Shown: positions 39,705 to 49,797 of the stretch, one piece after another
How positions within the stretch are numbered: the stretch's first letter is position 1
Layout of the letters: each line of letters starts with the position of its first letter
From: a virus
Virus record (IMG/VR): IMGVR_UViG_3300002835_000103
Coordinates: 1 to 64,000 of that record
Length of the DNA: 64,000 nucleotides
Direction: 5' to 3' (one strand)
Notes under the pieces: model-generated
What the model saw: the letters and a program-made list of their open reading frames with translations, nothing else
Databases searched by the model: none
What the model was told of the DNA's origin: nothing
Translations under genes and position numbers: made by a program

Positions 39705-39719
39705 AATATTTCCAATAAT

Positions 39720-40211
39720 TTACTTTTCTATTAATCTAAAAATTTGCACAATTCCACTATCAAATGAATGGAATAACCAAGGCCTGAAAAATACAGCTTG
39801 CCCCGGTTTCAACTGATGGTTAACCATTAGATCCCATTCAAATAAATTTCTATAATTGTGTTGGTATCCGTCTAATGCAGTTAATGCGCCGGATTTGTGT
39901 TCAAAGATGTTAAATGTAGATTGATCTATTGCGACTACAAGTAACCATTCCTTTAAAGAATCAAATCCTTCGAAGTGTATCAGTAATTCGGGGAATCGAA
40001 ACACGCCCGACTTTTCTCTATCAACTGTAACATCTTTACCAAGTACGGTTGAGAATAGTTTATCTGCGTCTGCAGGGATGTGATTGAAATTTAATATTTC
40101 TTTACCAAACTCAGTTGATTGAAAGTTTAAACCTCTAACCACATTATGTAAATTGGTTGCGCTTTCTACATTATAAAATTCATCAACCGTCATTGTTTTA
40201 ATTAATGCCAT
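39720..40211 (-). CDS. Cupin or 2-oxoglutarate-oxygenase-like protein
   Basis: 163 residues. PGQAVFFRPWLFHSFDSGIV near the end matches the FRPWLxH segment of the gene at 35176, and STFNIFEHKSG is a plausible earlier metal site. It looks like a small double-stranded beta-helix protein. A variant late box lies 35 bases before the ATG, so this gene may be late although it precedes the modification genes. Confidence 0.55.
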   Translation of the reverse strand: MALIKTMTVDEFYNVESATNLHNVVRGLNFQSTEFGKEILNFNHIPADADKLFSTVLGKDVTVDREKSGVFRFPELLIHFEGFDSLKEWLLVVAIDQSTFNIFEHKSGALTALDGYQHNYRNLFEWDLMVNHQLKPGQAVFFRPWLFHSFDSGIVQIFRLIEK

Positions 40212-40245
40212 ACTAAAATATTCCCGTTATAATTTAATTATATAT

Positions 40246-40253
40246 TATTTATC
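40246..40253 (-). promoter_or_regulatory. Late promoter-like box, variant
   Basis: GATAAATA on the minus strand, 35 bases before the ATG at 40211. Confidence 0.45.
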
Positions 40254-41445
40254 ATCCTAATCCTATACTATGGCTGTATCCAGTAGCTACAGTAAGCCAA
40301 TTTGTTAAGGATCCGACCTGGTTTGGCTCACTTCTACCAAAAGTATCTCCAAGACCAAGTTTACCGTTAAAGTTATCTCCCCAAGACCACAATGTACCGT
40401 CGGTTTTAGTTATTATGCACTGAGTGTTCAAAGCTCCAGTCCCAGCATTTGACCAAGTTGTTAATGCACCAACTTGTTTTGGACTAGAATAACTTGTGGT
40501 ATTACCTAAACCCAATTGTCCAGATGATCCTCTACCCCATGTCCACAATGTACCATCAGTTTTAATTGCCGCGCAGCTATTATACATCGCACGAATTTTT
40601 GACCAATTTGTTAATGCCCCAATTTGTACTGGGCTTGAAAAGTATGTAATATTACTTAGACCTAATTGACCATAACCATTATTTCCCCAGCTCCACATAG
40701 TACCATCAGTTTTAATAGCAATCGAAAAATTGGATTGTCCCCCGCAACTACCACGTGCCCAAGTTGTTAATGCACCAATCTGTACTGGACTAGATCTATG
40801 CGCAGTATCGCCTAGTCCTAATTTGCCATGATGGTTCGCGCCCCATGACCACATAGTACCATCTGTTTTAATGGCTATGGAGTGATCAACACCGGAGGAA
40901 ACACTTGACCAATTTGTTAATGCCCCAATTTGTACTGGACTAGATATATTTGTAGTATTACCTAAACCAAGCTGACCTAAGTTATTTTTACCCCACGACC
41001 AAATAGTACCATCTGTTTTGATGGCCATGCTGCAACCGAAGCCTGAACTAACACGAGACCAAGTGGTTAATGCACCAATCTGCACTGGACTAGATCTATT
41101 TGTAGTATCACCTAAGCCCAATACGCCTTGATAATTTTCACCCCATGCCCATAAGGTGCCGTCGGTTTTAATTGCTTGACTATTTGAGTATCCTGCACCT
41201 ACAACAGACCAATTCAAAGACCCAACTTGTTTTGGACTTGAATAATTTGTCGTATTGCCTATACCTATTTGACCACTGCTACCGCTCCCCCATGAATATA
41301 TTTTATATACTACCGGAGGCGCAGGCCAAATGCCTGCTCGTTTTGCCTGCATTTGATCTGCAGGATTAAAAATTCCAGAAGCAGATGAAGTATTAACTAC
41401 TGTGGGTGTTGCAGATATTAATCCGCCGTAATACTTTTTAACCAT
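40252..41445 (-). CDS. RCC1-type propeller adhesin with YYGG tag
   Basis: 397 residues. A different 36-residue N-terminal tag (KKYYGGLISATPTVVNTSSA plus GIFNP and MQAKRAG) replaces the FSG tag of the main array; the same tag occurs in the gene at 41464 and is known from structural proteins of T4-like aquatic phages. Then seven RCC1 repeats, the last ending in SHSIGLG. It may dock elsewhere on the virion than the FSG-tagged adhesins. Confidence 0.85.
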   Translation of the reverse strand: MVKKYYGGLISATPTVVNTSSASGIFNPADQMQAKRAGIWPAPPVVYKIYSWGSGSSGQIGIGNTTNYSSPKQVGSLNWSVVGAGYSNSQAIKTDGTLWAWGENYQGVLGLGDTTNRSSPVQIGALTTWSRVSSGFGCSMAIKTDGTIWSWGKNNLGQLGLGNTTNISSPVQIGALTNWSSVSSGVDHSIAIKTDGTMWSWGANHHGKLGLGDTAHRSSPVQIGALTTWARGSCGGQSNFSIAIKTDGTMWSWGNNGYGQLGLSNITYFSSPVQIGALTNWSKIRAMYNSCAAIKTDGTLWTWGRGSSGQLGLGNTTSYSSPKQVGALTTWSNAGTGALNTQCIITKTDGTLWSWGDNFNGKLGLGDTFGRSEPNQVGSLTNWLTVATGYSHSIGLG

Positions 41446-41460
41446 ATTAATTTATATTGT

Positions 41461-41468
41461 TATTTATT
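41461..41468 (-). promoter_or_regulatory. Late promoter-like box, variant
   Basis: AATAAATA on the minus strand, 16 bases before the ATG at 41445, the shortest spacing in the set. Confidence 0.35.
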
Positions 41469-42675
41469 GCTTAGTAGCCAACACGAATCGATGGGAATTT
41501 CCTGCAACAACATCTATCCAGGTAGTCAACGATCCAACTTGATTTGGACTAGTATTATTAAAAATATAGCCTTGTGCCAGGACTCCACCCTGATCACTTC
41601 CCCATGCCCATAATGTACCATTTGTTTTAATTGCGGTGGTGAAATAATTACCTGCAGAAACTTTTAACCAATTAGTTAAAGCTCCAACTTGGTTCCAAAC
41701 GTATGTACTCGAAGTTCCGTTATTTCCCAGTTCTCCATATGAATTCTGGCCAATAGTCCATAATGTACCATCAGTTTTAGTTGCTGCATTGTGGTTGCGG
41801 TTAGCAGCAACCGACGCCCAATTTGTGCCTGAGCCAACTTGTGTTGGCTCAGATCTTTTTACAGTATCCCCAAATCCTAATCTGCCCTGAAAACCACTTC
41901 CATTAGTCCCCCAGGCATACAACGTACCATCTGTTTTAATTGCAAAACTTGTATTATAACCTGCAGAAATCTTTAGCCAAGTGGTTAGAGCACCAATCTG
42001 TTTTGGACTCGAATATGCTGTAGTATTACCTAAACCCAATTGACCGTCATTAGCAGATCCCCAACTCCACAATGTACCATCGGTTTTAACTGCCAAACAA
42101 TGAAATTGAACAACTGAAGTAGTTTTCCAATTGGTTAAAGCGCCAATTTGTTTAGGAGAAGAATAATAAGTACTATTACCTAGACCCAGTACTCCGGCGT
42201 TATTAGCACCACAACTCCACATCGTGCCATCGGTTTTAACTGCAATAAAGCATTGTAAACCTGCGCTAACACTTTCCCAATTAGCTAATGCACCTACTTG
42301 CGTTGGACTAGAAACTGGTGTGGTATTACCAAGACCCAAACGACCATACCCATTTCTTCCCCAGGCCCAAAATGTTCCGTCAGTTTTAATAGAATATCCT
42401 GAGTGTCCTCCGGCTGCTATAGTTTTCCAATTGGTTAAAGATCCAACTTGTTTAGGTGAGGAATAAAGGTTAGTATTACCTAAGCCAAGGTTACCATATG
42501 AATTTTGCCCCCAAGACCAAAGATTGTATGGGATAGGAGGTGCTGCAGGCGTAGGCCAATTGCCTGCTCGTTTTGCCTGCATTTGTTGAGTAGGATTGAA
42601 TATTCCAGAAGCGGATGAAGTATTAACTACCGTTTTGGTGGCAGATATTAGTCCTCCATAATACCTTCTTTTCAT
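41464..42675 (-). CDS. RCC1-type propeller adhesin with YYGG tag
   Basis: 403 residues. The tag MKRRYYGGLISATKTVVNTS, linker AAPPIP, then seven RCC1 repeats that are the most diverged of the set (WSCGAN, WTIGQN, LYAWGT; loop TSSTYVWNQ). It follows the small beta protein at 42677 by 1 base and a giant fibre gene before that, suggesting that these three assemble together. Confidence 0.85.
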   Translation of the reverse strand: MKRRYYGGLISATKTVVNTSSASGIFNPTQQMQAKRAGNWPTPAAPPIPYNLWSWGQNSYGNLGLGNTNLYSSPKQVGSLTNWKTIAAGGHSGYSIKTDGTFWAWGRNGYGRLGLGNTTPVSSPTQVGALANWESVSAGLQCFIAVKTDGTMWSCGANNAGVLGLGNSTYYSSPKQIGALTNWKTTSVVQFHCLAVKTDGTLWSWGSANDGQLGLGNTTAYSSPKQIGALTTWLKISAGYNTSFAIKTDGTLYAWGTNGSGFQGRLGFGDTVKRSEPTQVGSGTNWASVAANRNHNAATKTDGTLWTIGQNSYGELGNNGTSSTYVWNQVGALTNWLKVSAGNYFTTAIKTNGTLWAWGSDQGGVLAQGYIFNNTSPNQVGSLTTWIDVVAGNSHRFVLATKQ

Positions 42676-42676
42676 A

Positions 42677-43048
42677 TTAGCTTATATCCTCATAACTGCA
42701 AGTTACGTGAAGAACATTTCCAGTATCTGCAGTTGCCCCTAAACTTGTATTTTCTTCCAAGTAATATTGACTGCTTTTATCTATAACATTTAATGTACTG
42801 TTTCCAGGAACCGTTGTCCGGCCAACAATATTAAATGCATTGCCACTCAAGCTAGCTGCAGAATAATAACTTATTGTTACATTTGCAGACGTTGAAGTGT
42901 AATTTGAAACGTTCAATACATTTATCTTTAAACATTTGCCAGAACTAGCGGCATTGTTTAGTATAGAAGTTGCAGTTATAGTTGTTAAGTTTGCTCCCGC
43001 TGTTTTACCATTGATTATTGTTGCGCCGATTATGTTTGGTGCTGCCAT
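42677..43048 (-). CDS. Small virion-associated beta protein
   Basis: 123 residues: MAAPNIIGATIINGKTAGAN, a central LKINVLNVSNYTSTSANVTI and the end YLEENTSLGATADTG. This is a pattern I associate with small beta-sandwich proteins next to fibre genes in T4-like aquatic phages. It has a strong GGAGGATAAC ribosome-binding site. Related in style, not closely in sequence, to the genes at 49459, 52291 and 57372. Confidence 0.6.
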   Translation of the reverse strand: MAAPNIIGATIINGKTAGANLTTITATSILNNAASSGKCLKINVLNVSNYTSTSANVTISYYSAASLSGNAFNIVGRTTVPGNSTLNVIDKSSQYYLEENTSLGATADTGNVLHVTCSYEDIS

Positions 43049-43049
43049 G

Positions 43050-46000
43050 TTATCCTCCGAATATTAATGAATAGCCCACTGCTGCAGCTGCGCTTCCGCC
43101 TGCGCCTCCGCTACCAACAGTAGTCCAACCTGATGAAGTGTATACAACCAACGCGTTTGCGGTTGTGTTATAAACTGTATCGCCTTGTAATGCAGTTGCT
43201 AAAGCATTAGTATTAGAATAATTTGCAAATCTTATTGGCGTTGAAGCCTGTACTCTGCCGGTCGATTGTGGCGATAATAAAATATTACCAGATGTTGATA
43301 TTGTTAAATCACCAAATCCATTAATAATTCCTGCAGTATTGCCAGAACTTAATGTTACAACAGATGAATTTGCACCTGTTGCAAGAATAATATTTCCGCC
43401 GGATGTAATATTAACATTACCCGCGGAGAAAATTGTTCCACCAGCTGCGCCTGTACCATTGGCATAGAATGCGTTTGCTATTACGTTACCGGTGTTAATG
43501 TTGCCGGTATAAGTTATTAGGAACGCGGCAACATTGGCATTGGCAAATTGACTACCTTGTGGGTTTGCTGCAAGATAAGCAATAACATTTGAAACAACTC
43601 TTGCATTTGTATAATATAAGTTACCACTTGAAGCAAGTTCTGCAACATTGGCAGTTGTTAAATTAGCCTGCGTAACTGACCCACCGGCTGATATACCAGT
43701 AACCGTTCCTCTAAATGTTATCGGACTGTTGACAAAAATGTTACCGCCAGCCAAATTCAAATTACCTGTAGCACTTAACAATAAGTTACTAGATGTCGAT
43801 AATTCTGCAGAGCCTGTACCTGTAGCAATAAATGTATTTGCAATTATGTTTCCGCTTGCAAGAACATTTGAAGCTGTTAAATTAATGGTATTATTTTGAG
43901 CAATAATGTTCAAATTACCGGTTGAATTTAATGTGCCGGACGTTGCTGAAGGTGAAATAACTGTGTTAGCTATAACATTACCTGCGGAAATATTACCGGT
44001 ATATGTTGTTAAGAATGCACTCACATTTGCATTACTATAACTTCCGCTTGTAGGATTTGTTAATAGATATGCTGCAACATTGGCATTACCATATGTACCG
44101 CCTTGTGGGTTTGCCGCAAGATAAGCAATAACATTTGAAACAACTCTTGCATTGGTGTAATATAGGTTGTTTAATTCTGTTACATTTGCCGTTGTTAAAT
44201 TAGCCTGAGTAACCGATGCACTTGCAATACCCGTAACCGTTCCTCTGAATGTTATAGGGCTATTGACAAAAATGTTACCACCTGCCAAATTTAAATTGCC
44301 GGTCGCGCTTAATAACAAATTGCTTGAAGTTGAAAGTTCTGCGGAACCTGTACCTGTAGCAGTGAATGTGTTAGCAACAATATTGCCAGATGCAAGAACA
44401 GTATTTGCAGTTAAATTAATTGTGTCACCGGAAACAATGTTCAAATTACCAGTTGAATTTAATGTGCCAGATGTTGCAAACGGTGAAATAACTGTGTTAG
44501 CAATAACATTGCCAGCATTAATATTGCCGGTATATGTTGTCAGGAATGCGCCGACATTAGCATTACCAAAATTACTTATTATTGGATTTGCCGTTAAATA
44601 AGCAGTAACATTAGATAACACACGAGCATTTGTGTAATATAAATTGCCACTTGCGGCATTTTCATTTACATTTGCAGTGTTTAAATTAGCAGTTAATGCA
44701 TAAGATGATAGTACTCCAATAACATTAGAATAAACTCTTGCATTTGTGTAGTATAGATTTGAACCTTCAGCAATACTAGAAGTCGTTAAGGTTAACCCTG
44801 TTAATCCTCCTCTTAATACCAGATTACCATTAACAAAAACATTTGGAGCAGTTAAGTTCAAATTACCGGCTGCACTTAATAATAAATTACTTGTGGATAC
44901 TATTTCACCGGAACCTGCACCTGCTGATATAAATGTATTTGCAACAATGTTGCCTGATACCAATACGTTGGGCGTGGTTAAATTAATTGTACCCACCGCA
45001 GTAATATTTAAATTGCCAGTAGATGTTAGTGTAGCTGATGTTGCCGTAGGAGAAACAAAGCTGTTAGAAATTATATTTCCTGCAGAAAGATTGCCCGTAT
45101 ATGTTGTTAAGAATGAAGCAACATTGGCATTACTAAATGATGAAGATGCTGTAGGAGCAGCCCAGAATAAATTGCCTGTGCCATTTGTTTGCAGTATATA
45201 CCCGGTCACCCCATCGGTCTTTGGCCATGCTTGCCCATCTAATATAATTCTACCTGTGCCGTTTGCAACCAATTCTATGTTGGAATTTCCGGTAGTTGAT
45301 ATAGATAGAACACCCACGTTGTCTATTATGCCGCCGGTTAAAATTAAGTTACCTGCAGCAATGTTACCAGTGTATGTTGGCAATGCCGCTTCAATATTTG
45401 ATAATACTCGAGCATTGGTATAATATAAGTTTGAACCTTCGGCAATGCTTGATGTTGTTAGTGTTAATCCAGTTATTCCGCCTCTTAGTACTAAATTGCC
45501 GTTAACAAAAACATTCGATGATGTTAAGTTAAGATTACCGGCTGCACTTAATAACAAGTTACTTGTGGATGCAACTTCGCCTGAGCCTGCACCGGTCGAT
45601 ATAAAATTATTTGCTACAACATTACCTGACACCAATACGTTTGGTGTTGTTAAATTAATTGTTCCGGCCGCAGTAATATTCAAATTACCCGTTGATGTCA
45701 ATGTTGCTGAAGTTGCGGTTGGCGATACAAAACTATTGGCAATTACATTACCGGCACTTAGATTGCCAGTATAAGTTGTTAAGAAAGAACTCACATTGGC
45801 ATTGCCAAAACTAACAGTCGCAGGATTTGCTGCTAAATATGCAATAACATTTGATACTACTCTGGCATTGGTATAATATAAGTTTGAACCTTCAGCAATG
45901 TTTGAAGTAGACAATGCTGATAATGCGCTTATAACATTAGAGTAAACTCTTGCATTCGTGTAGTATAAGTTTGAACCTTCAGCAATGCTTGATGTTGTTA

Positions 46001-48413
46001 AAGTTAAGCCTGACAGAGCACCTCGTAATACTAAATTGCCATTAACAAATACATTTGAAGATGTTAAGTTTAAATTACCAGCTGCGCTTAATAATATATT
46101 GCTTGTGGATGTAAGTTCTGCAGAGCCTGAGCCGGTTGCAATAAATGTATTTGCTACAATATTGCCTGACACCAACACATTGGTTGTTGTTAAATTAATT
46201 GCACCTGCCGCAGTAATATTCAAATTGCCGGTAGATGTTATTGTTGCCGCTATTGCAGTAGGTGACAGAATTGTATTTGCAATTACATTACCTGCACTAA
46301 TGTTACCGGTGTATGTTGTTAGGAATGAAGCAACATTGGCATTGGCAAATGATGATGCAGGTGCTGCCCAAAATAAGTTGCCTGTACCATTTGTTTGTAG
46401 TACATAACCATTAATGCCATCGGTATGTGGCCATGCCTGCCCATCTAATAAAATTCTGCCATTACCTGCCGCAGATAATTCTATGTTGGAATTTGAAGTG
46501 GTTGCAATTGTCAATACACCAACATTATCTATTATTCCACCTGTCAATATTAAATTACCTGCAGCAAGATTGCCGGTGTATGTTGATAGGAATGATGCAA
46601 CATTGGCGTTACTAAAACTACCACTTACCGGATTTGCCGCAAGGTAAGCAGTAATATTTGATAAAACTCTGGCATTGGTATAGAAAATGCTATTGCCGGA
46701 TTCAATTACGTTGGCCGTATATAGATTCAACCAAGTTGTTGCAGAAATATTACCCGCACTAATTAAATTGGCGCCTGTAAACGAACCACCGGAACCACTG
46801 CCTGTTATAATGTTATTGGCAACAATATTGCCCGATGCAATAACATTCGGAGATGTCAAATTAATTGCACCTAACGCAGTAATATTCAAATTACCTGTTG
46901 ATGTTATTGTTGCAGCTATTGCTGTAGGTGAAATAATTGTATTGGCAATAACATTGCCTGCAGTAATATTACCGGTGTATGTTGTTAGAAACGCACCTAC
47001 ATTTGCGTTACCATATGTACTAATTGCGGGATTTGCTGCCAAATATGCAATAACATTTGATACTACTCTGGCGTTGGTGTAATATAAATTGTTTAATTCC
47101 GCAACATTGGCTGTGGTTAAATCTACTACATTGGCTTTTAATCTTAAATTAGACTCAACTTGAGCATTAACTCTGGCATTTGTATAGAATAGATTGTTTG
47201 TACCTTCAGTAATACCATTTGTATTGCCTGAGAATGATGATGCACCTACTCCCGTTAGAGAAGAACCATCACCAAAGAATTTTGTTGCGATTACATTACC
47301 AGATGCAATAACATTGCCGGAATTTAATGTAATATTTCCAGTGCCCGTGATATTAACATTACCGGTAGAAGATAATGTAGCAGAGCCTGTACCTACTGAT
47401 ATAAATGTATTTGCAATTAAATTACCGCTTGCAATAACATTTGTGGAATTGATATTGACTGCACCTGCGGCAGTCATTGTAATGTTTCCAGTAGATGTAA
47501 TCAACCCAGCAGATGCGCTTGCTGATATAAATCCATTTGCTATTACATTACCAGTAACATTTAGATTGCCTGTGATATTATTAACATTTACGGAAACGCC
47601 AGTCAAATTAGCAGAGATTTGACCATTAGCAGCGATAATAATGTTATTACCCTGTAATGACGGCATTAATGCTATAACATTGGATGCTACTCTGGCATTT
47701 GTATAGTATAAATTATTACCTTCAGCAACATTGGCAGTTGTTAAATCAACTACATTGGCCTTGGCAGCCAATAATGATACCACATTGGCAAAAACTCTGG
47801 CATTGGTAAAATAAAGATTACTTGCAGATTCTGTTACATTTGCAGTAAAAATTCCAGAATAACTATTTGCTGTTAAAGGTCCGTTAACAACAATACTTGA
47901 TCCAGTTAAAGTAACGACGCCGGTTGCGGATATTGATACGTTGCCGGTGGATGATAATAATCCAGAGCCTGGGCCGGTTGATATAAAAGTGTTGGCAATA
48001 ACATTGCCAGTTGCGATAACATTTGTAGAGTTGATATTGACTGCACCCGCAGCAGTCATGGTGATGTTGCCAGAGGATGAAATTAAGCCAGCAGAAGCAC
48101 TTGTGGAAACGAAACCATTGGCAATTACATTGCCGCTAACATTCAAGTTGCCAGTAACAGAAGAAACACTTACCGCAGACAGGTTTGCTGAAATAAGACC
48201 ATTTGCTGCAATAGAGATATTATCGCCGGCAACAAGAGCGCCGATTGCCCTGGCGTTACTGAAATATACATTACCAGAACTTGTGTTTCCCGATTCAATA
48301 ACATTACCGGTAAATATACTTTGGAAGGAAACATTGCCGGTGTTGGCACCCAGCAATTGGCCGTTACTTCCTCCATTTCCACTGATTAAACTTACATCTA
48401 TTTTGCGAGCCAT
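43050..48413 (-). CDS. Giant repetitive fibre-like protein (LYYTNARV repeats)
   Basis: 1787 residues. The N-terminus is MARKIDVSLISGNGGSNGQL. About a dozen units contain LYYTNARVxSNVxAYL, alternating with GNLNITAxGxINLT...SGNxxANxFI segments that look like beta-strand turns. The C-terminus (FANYSNTNALATALQGDTVY, then VVYTSSGWTTVG) resembles fibre or needle domains with a tail-spike-like chaperone-free end. It is probably a long trimeric beta-structured fibre. A late-like box lies 29 bases upstream. Confidence 0.75.
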   Translation of the reverse strand: MARKIDVSLISGNGGSNGQLLGANTGNVSFQSIFTGNVIESGNTSSGNVYFSNARAIGALVAGDNISIAANGLISANLSAVSVSSVTGNLNVSGNVIANGFVSTSASAGLISSSGNITMTAAGAVNINSTNVIATGNVIANTFISTGPGSGLLSSTGNVSISATGVVTLTGSSIVVNGPLTANSYSGIFTANVTESASNLYFTNARVFANVVSLLAAKANVVDLTTANVAEGNNLYYTNARVASNVIALMPSLQGNNIIIAANGQISANLTGVSVNVNNITGNLNVTGNVIANGFISASASAGLITSTGNITMTAAGAVNINSTNVIASGNLIANTFISVGTGSATLSSTGNVNITGTGNITLNSGNVIASGNVIATKFFGDGSSLTGVGASSFSGNTNGITEGTNNLFYTNARVNAQVESNLRLKANVVDLTTANVAELNNLYYTNARVVSNVIAYLAANPAISTYGNANVGAFLTTYTGNITAGNVIANTIISPTAIAATITSTGNLNITALGAINLTSPNVIASGNIVANNIITGSGSGGSFTGANLISAGNISATTWLNLYTANVIESGNSIFYTNARVLSNITAYLAANPVSGSFSNANVASFLSTYTGNLAAGNLILTGGIIDNVGVLTIATTSNSNIELSAAGNGRILLDGQAWPHTDGINGYVLQTNGTGNLFWAAPASSFANANVASFLTTYTGNISAGNVIANTILSPTAIAATITSTGNLNITAAGAINLTTTNVLVSGNIVANTFIATGSGSAELTSTSNILLSAAGNLNLTSSNVFVNGNLVLRGALSGLTLTTSSIAEGSNLYYTNARVYSNVISALSALSTSNIAEGSNLYYTNARVVSNVIAYLAANPATVSFGNANVSSFLTTYTGNLSAGNVIANSFVSPTATSATLTSTGNLNITAAGTINLTTPNVLVSGNVVANNFISTGAGSGEVASTSNLLLSAAGNLNLTSSNVFVNGNLVLRGGITGLTLTTSSIAEGSNLYYTNARVLSNIEAALPTYTGNIAAGNLILTGGIIDNVGVLSISTTGNSNIELVANGTGRIILDGQAWPKTDGVTGYILQTNGTGNLFWAAPTASSSFSNANVASFLTTYTGNLSAGNIISNSFVSPTATSATLTSTGNLNITAVGTINLTTPNVLVSGNIVANTFISAGAGSGEIVSTSNLLLSAAGNLNLTAPNVFVNGNLVLRGGLTGLTLTTSSIAEGSNLYYTNARVYSNVIGVLSSYALTANLNTANVNENAASGNLYYTNARVLSNVTAYLTANPIISNFGNANVGAFLTTYTGNINAGNVIANTVISPFATSGTLNSTGNLNIVSGDTINLTANTVLASGNIVANTFTATGTGSAELSTSSNLLLSATGNLNLAGGNIFVNSPITFRGTVTGIASASVTQANLTTANVTELNNLYYTNARVVSNVIAYLAANPQGGTYGNANVAAYLLTNPTSGSYSNANVSAFLTTYTGNISAGNVIANTVISPSATSGTLNSTGNLNIIAQNNTINLTASNVLASGNIIANTFIATGTGSAELSTSSNLLLSATGNLNLAGGNIFVNSPITFRGTVTGISAGGSVTQANLTTANVAELASSGNLYYTNARVVSNVIAYLAANPQGSQFANANVAAFLITYTGNINTGNVIANAFYANGTGAAGGTIFSAGNVNITSGGNIILATGANSSVVTLSSGNTAGIINGFGDLTISTSGNILLSPQSTGRVQASTPIRFANYSNTNALATALQGDTVYNTTANALVVYTSSGWTTVGSGGAGGSAAAAVGYSLIFGG

Positions 48414-48441
48414 CTCTTGACCTTTTTATTGTTATCTACTA

Positions 48442-48449
48442 TATTTATT
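48442..48449 (-). promoter_or_regulatory. Late promoter-like box, variant
   Basis: AATAAATA on the minus strand, 29 bases before the ATG at 48413. Confidence 0.45.
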
Positions 48450-48466
48450 GCCAACGATTATTCTAC

Positions 48467-49459
48467 TTAAAACGTAATGGATCCTGAACTGGTCCATTGA
48501 TATATTCTATATCCGCCGGATACTATTACGTTAGGTGACCCTGTTGTACTTGTTGCTGATGAAAATGTATCTGCATAGCGGATGATTACAGTACCAGAAC
48601 CTCCGGAACCAGCTATACCAGTTGTCCATCCTAAACCTCCACCACCACCGCCGGTATTTACGTTGCCAGATGTTGCACTTGCTGTTCCACTAGCCGCCAT
48701 AACGCCTGCACCACCACCTCCGGAACCACCATTTCCAGCAGTAGAGCCACCTTCACCGCCACCGCCACCGCCACCAGCATAATAAGTTGCAGTCCCGGTA
48801 ATAGAACTAACTGCACCAATGCCGCCATTGCCACCTGTTCCCGGAGAAGTACCATTTCCGTTTGCACCGACACCTCCCGCTCCGCCACCGCCACCAGCAA
48901 CATAAATTGTATTAGGACTAGTTCCGCGTGTTCCCGAACCACCATTATTACCTTGTCCTGCAGTACCTGTTCCACCAGCAATAGTTGTAAAAGAAGCAGC
49001 AGAAGAACCACCGCCACCAGAACCGCCATTAGCGCCAACTGAAACATATGCGCCACCACCGCCGCCGCCTATTGCTGTTACCGTAGTAAATCCAGAACCA
49101 GATATACTTGAGTTAGCACCAGAAGCGGCTCGATTATTTGTTTGAGTTTGTGTTCCTTGTATTCCAACACCACCTGCGCCAACTGTTATTGTGTATGTAA
49201 CACTAACGGCTACGTTTGCCGTATTAGTTAGTAATCCACCTGCTCCGCCGCCGCCTCCGTCTGCTGAACCTCCTGCTCCTCCGCCAGCAACTACTAGATA
49301 TTCTACCGTTGAAGTTGGAACAGGTGGCGGGGGCGGTTCTCCTGCAACTAAAATATTAACACTGACTTTTTGTCTTGCAATGGCACGAAAATTGTTCGCA
49401 GATGCAGAAAACTTTTGTGTAGTACTAACTTTTGCAGCACTATACTTCCGTAAGGTCAT
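48467..49459 (-). CDS. Glycine-rich adhesin protein
   Basis: 330 residues. It has its own N-terminal tag (MTLRKYSAAKVSTTQKFSAS) and a PPPPPVPT linker, then TVEYLVVAGGGAGGS and long Gly runs; the C-terminus NVIVSGGYRIYQWTSSGSIT is the cap shared with 32664 and 50188. The tag has no match among the FSG-tagged genes, so it may dock at another site. Its start overlaps the stop of the gene at 49459 by 1 base. Confidence 0.75.
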   Translation of the reverse strand: MTLRKYSAAKVSTTQKFSASANNFRAIARQKVSVNILVAGEPPPPPVPTSTVEYLVVAGGGAGGSADGGGGGAGGLLTNTANVAVSVTYTITVGAGGVGIQGTQTQTNNRAASGANSSISGSGFTTVTAIGGGGGGAYVSVGANGGSGGGGSSAASFTTIAGGTGTAGQGNNGGSGTRGTSPNTIYVAGGGGGAGGVGANGNGTSPGTGGNGGIGAVSSITGTATYYAGGGGGGGEGGSTAGNGGSGGGGAGVMAASGTASATSGNVNTGGGGGGLGWTTGIAGSGGSGTVIIRYADTFSSATSTTGSPNVIVSGGYRIYQWTSSGSITF

Positions 49460-49788
49460 TAGGTAACCTCAGTGCCGAACAGATTAAAACTAATATTTGT
49501 GGTATTTGCATATACTGTTACAACGTCTGTGGCAGCCAATGTTACACCGATTGTTAGCGATATTGAATCCAAAGCAGGAACAGTTGCATCAAAGGCAATA
49601 TAATGTTTGTTTGCCAGCGTTTCACCTGCAGGTCTTACTGCAATGCGATATGCTGCTGCACTGGCATTTTGATTACAAACTGATATTGTAGAAGTAACTG
49701 CACTTGTGCCCGACGGAACAGTATACAGTGTATTTGCTGTACCTGCTGAAGGACTGATCTGTCCCAATACTTTATATGTTATCGCCAT
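49459..49788 (-). CDS. Small beta-sandwich virion protein
   Basis: 109 residues: YKVLGQISPSAGTANTLYTV, AYRIAVRPAGETLANKHYIA and ATDVVTVYANTTNISFN. A close paralogue lies at 52291, and a more distant one at 57372. Such proteins sit beside fibre genes in T4-like aquatic phages and are probably baseplate or fibre attachment parts. Confidence 0.65.
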   Translation of the reverse strand: MAITYKVLGQISPSAGTANTLYTVPSGTSAVTSTISVCNQNASAAAYRIAVRPAGETLANKHYIAFDATVPALDSISLTIGVTLAATDVVTVYANTTNISFNLFGTEVT

Positions 49789-49797
49789 TTTTATCTC

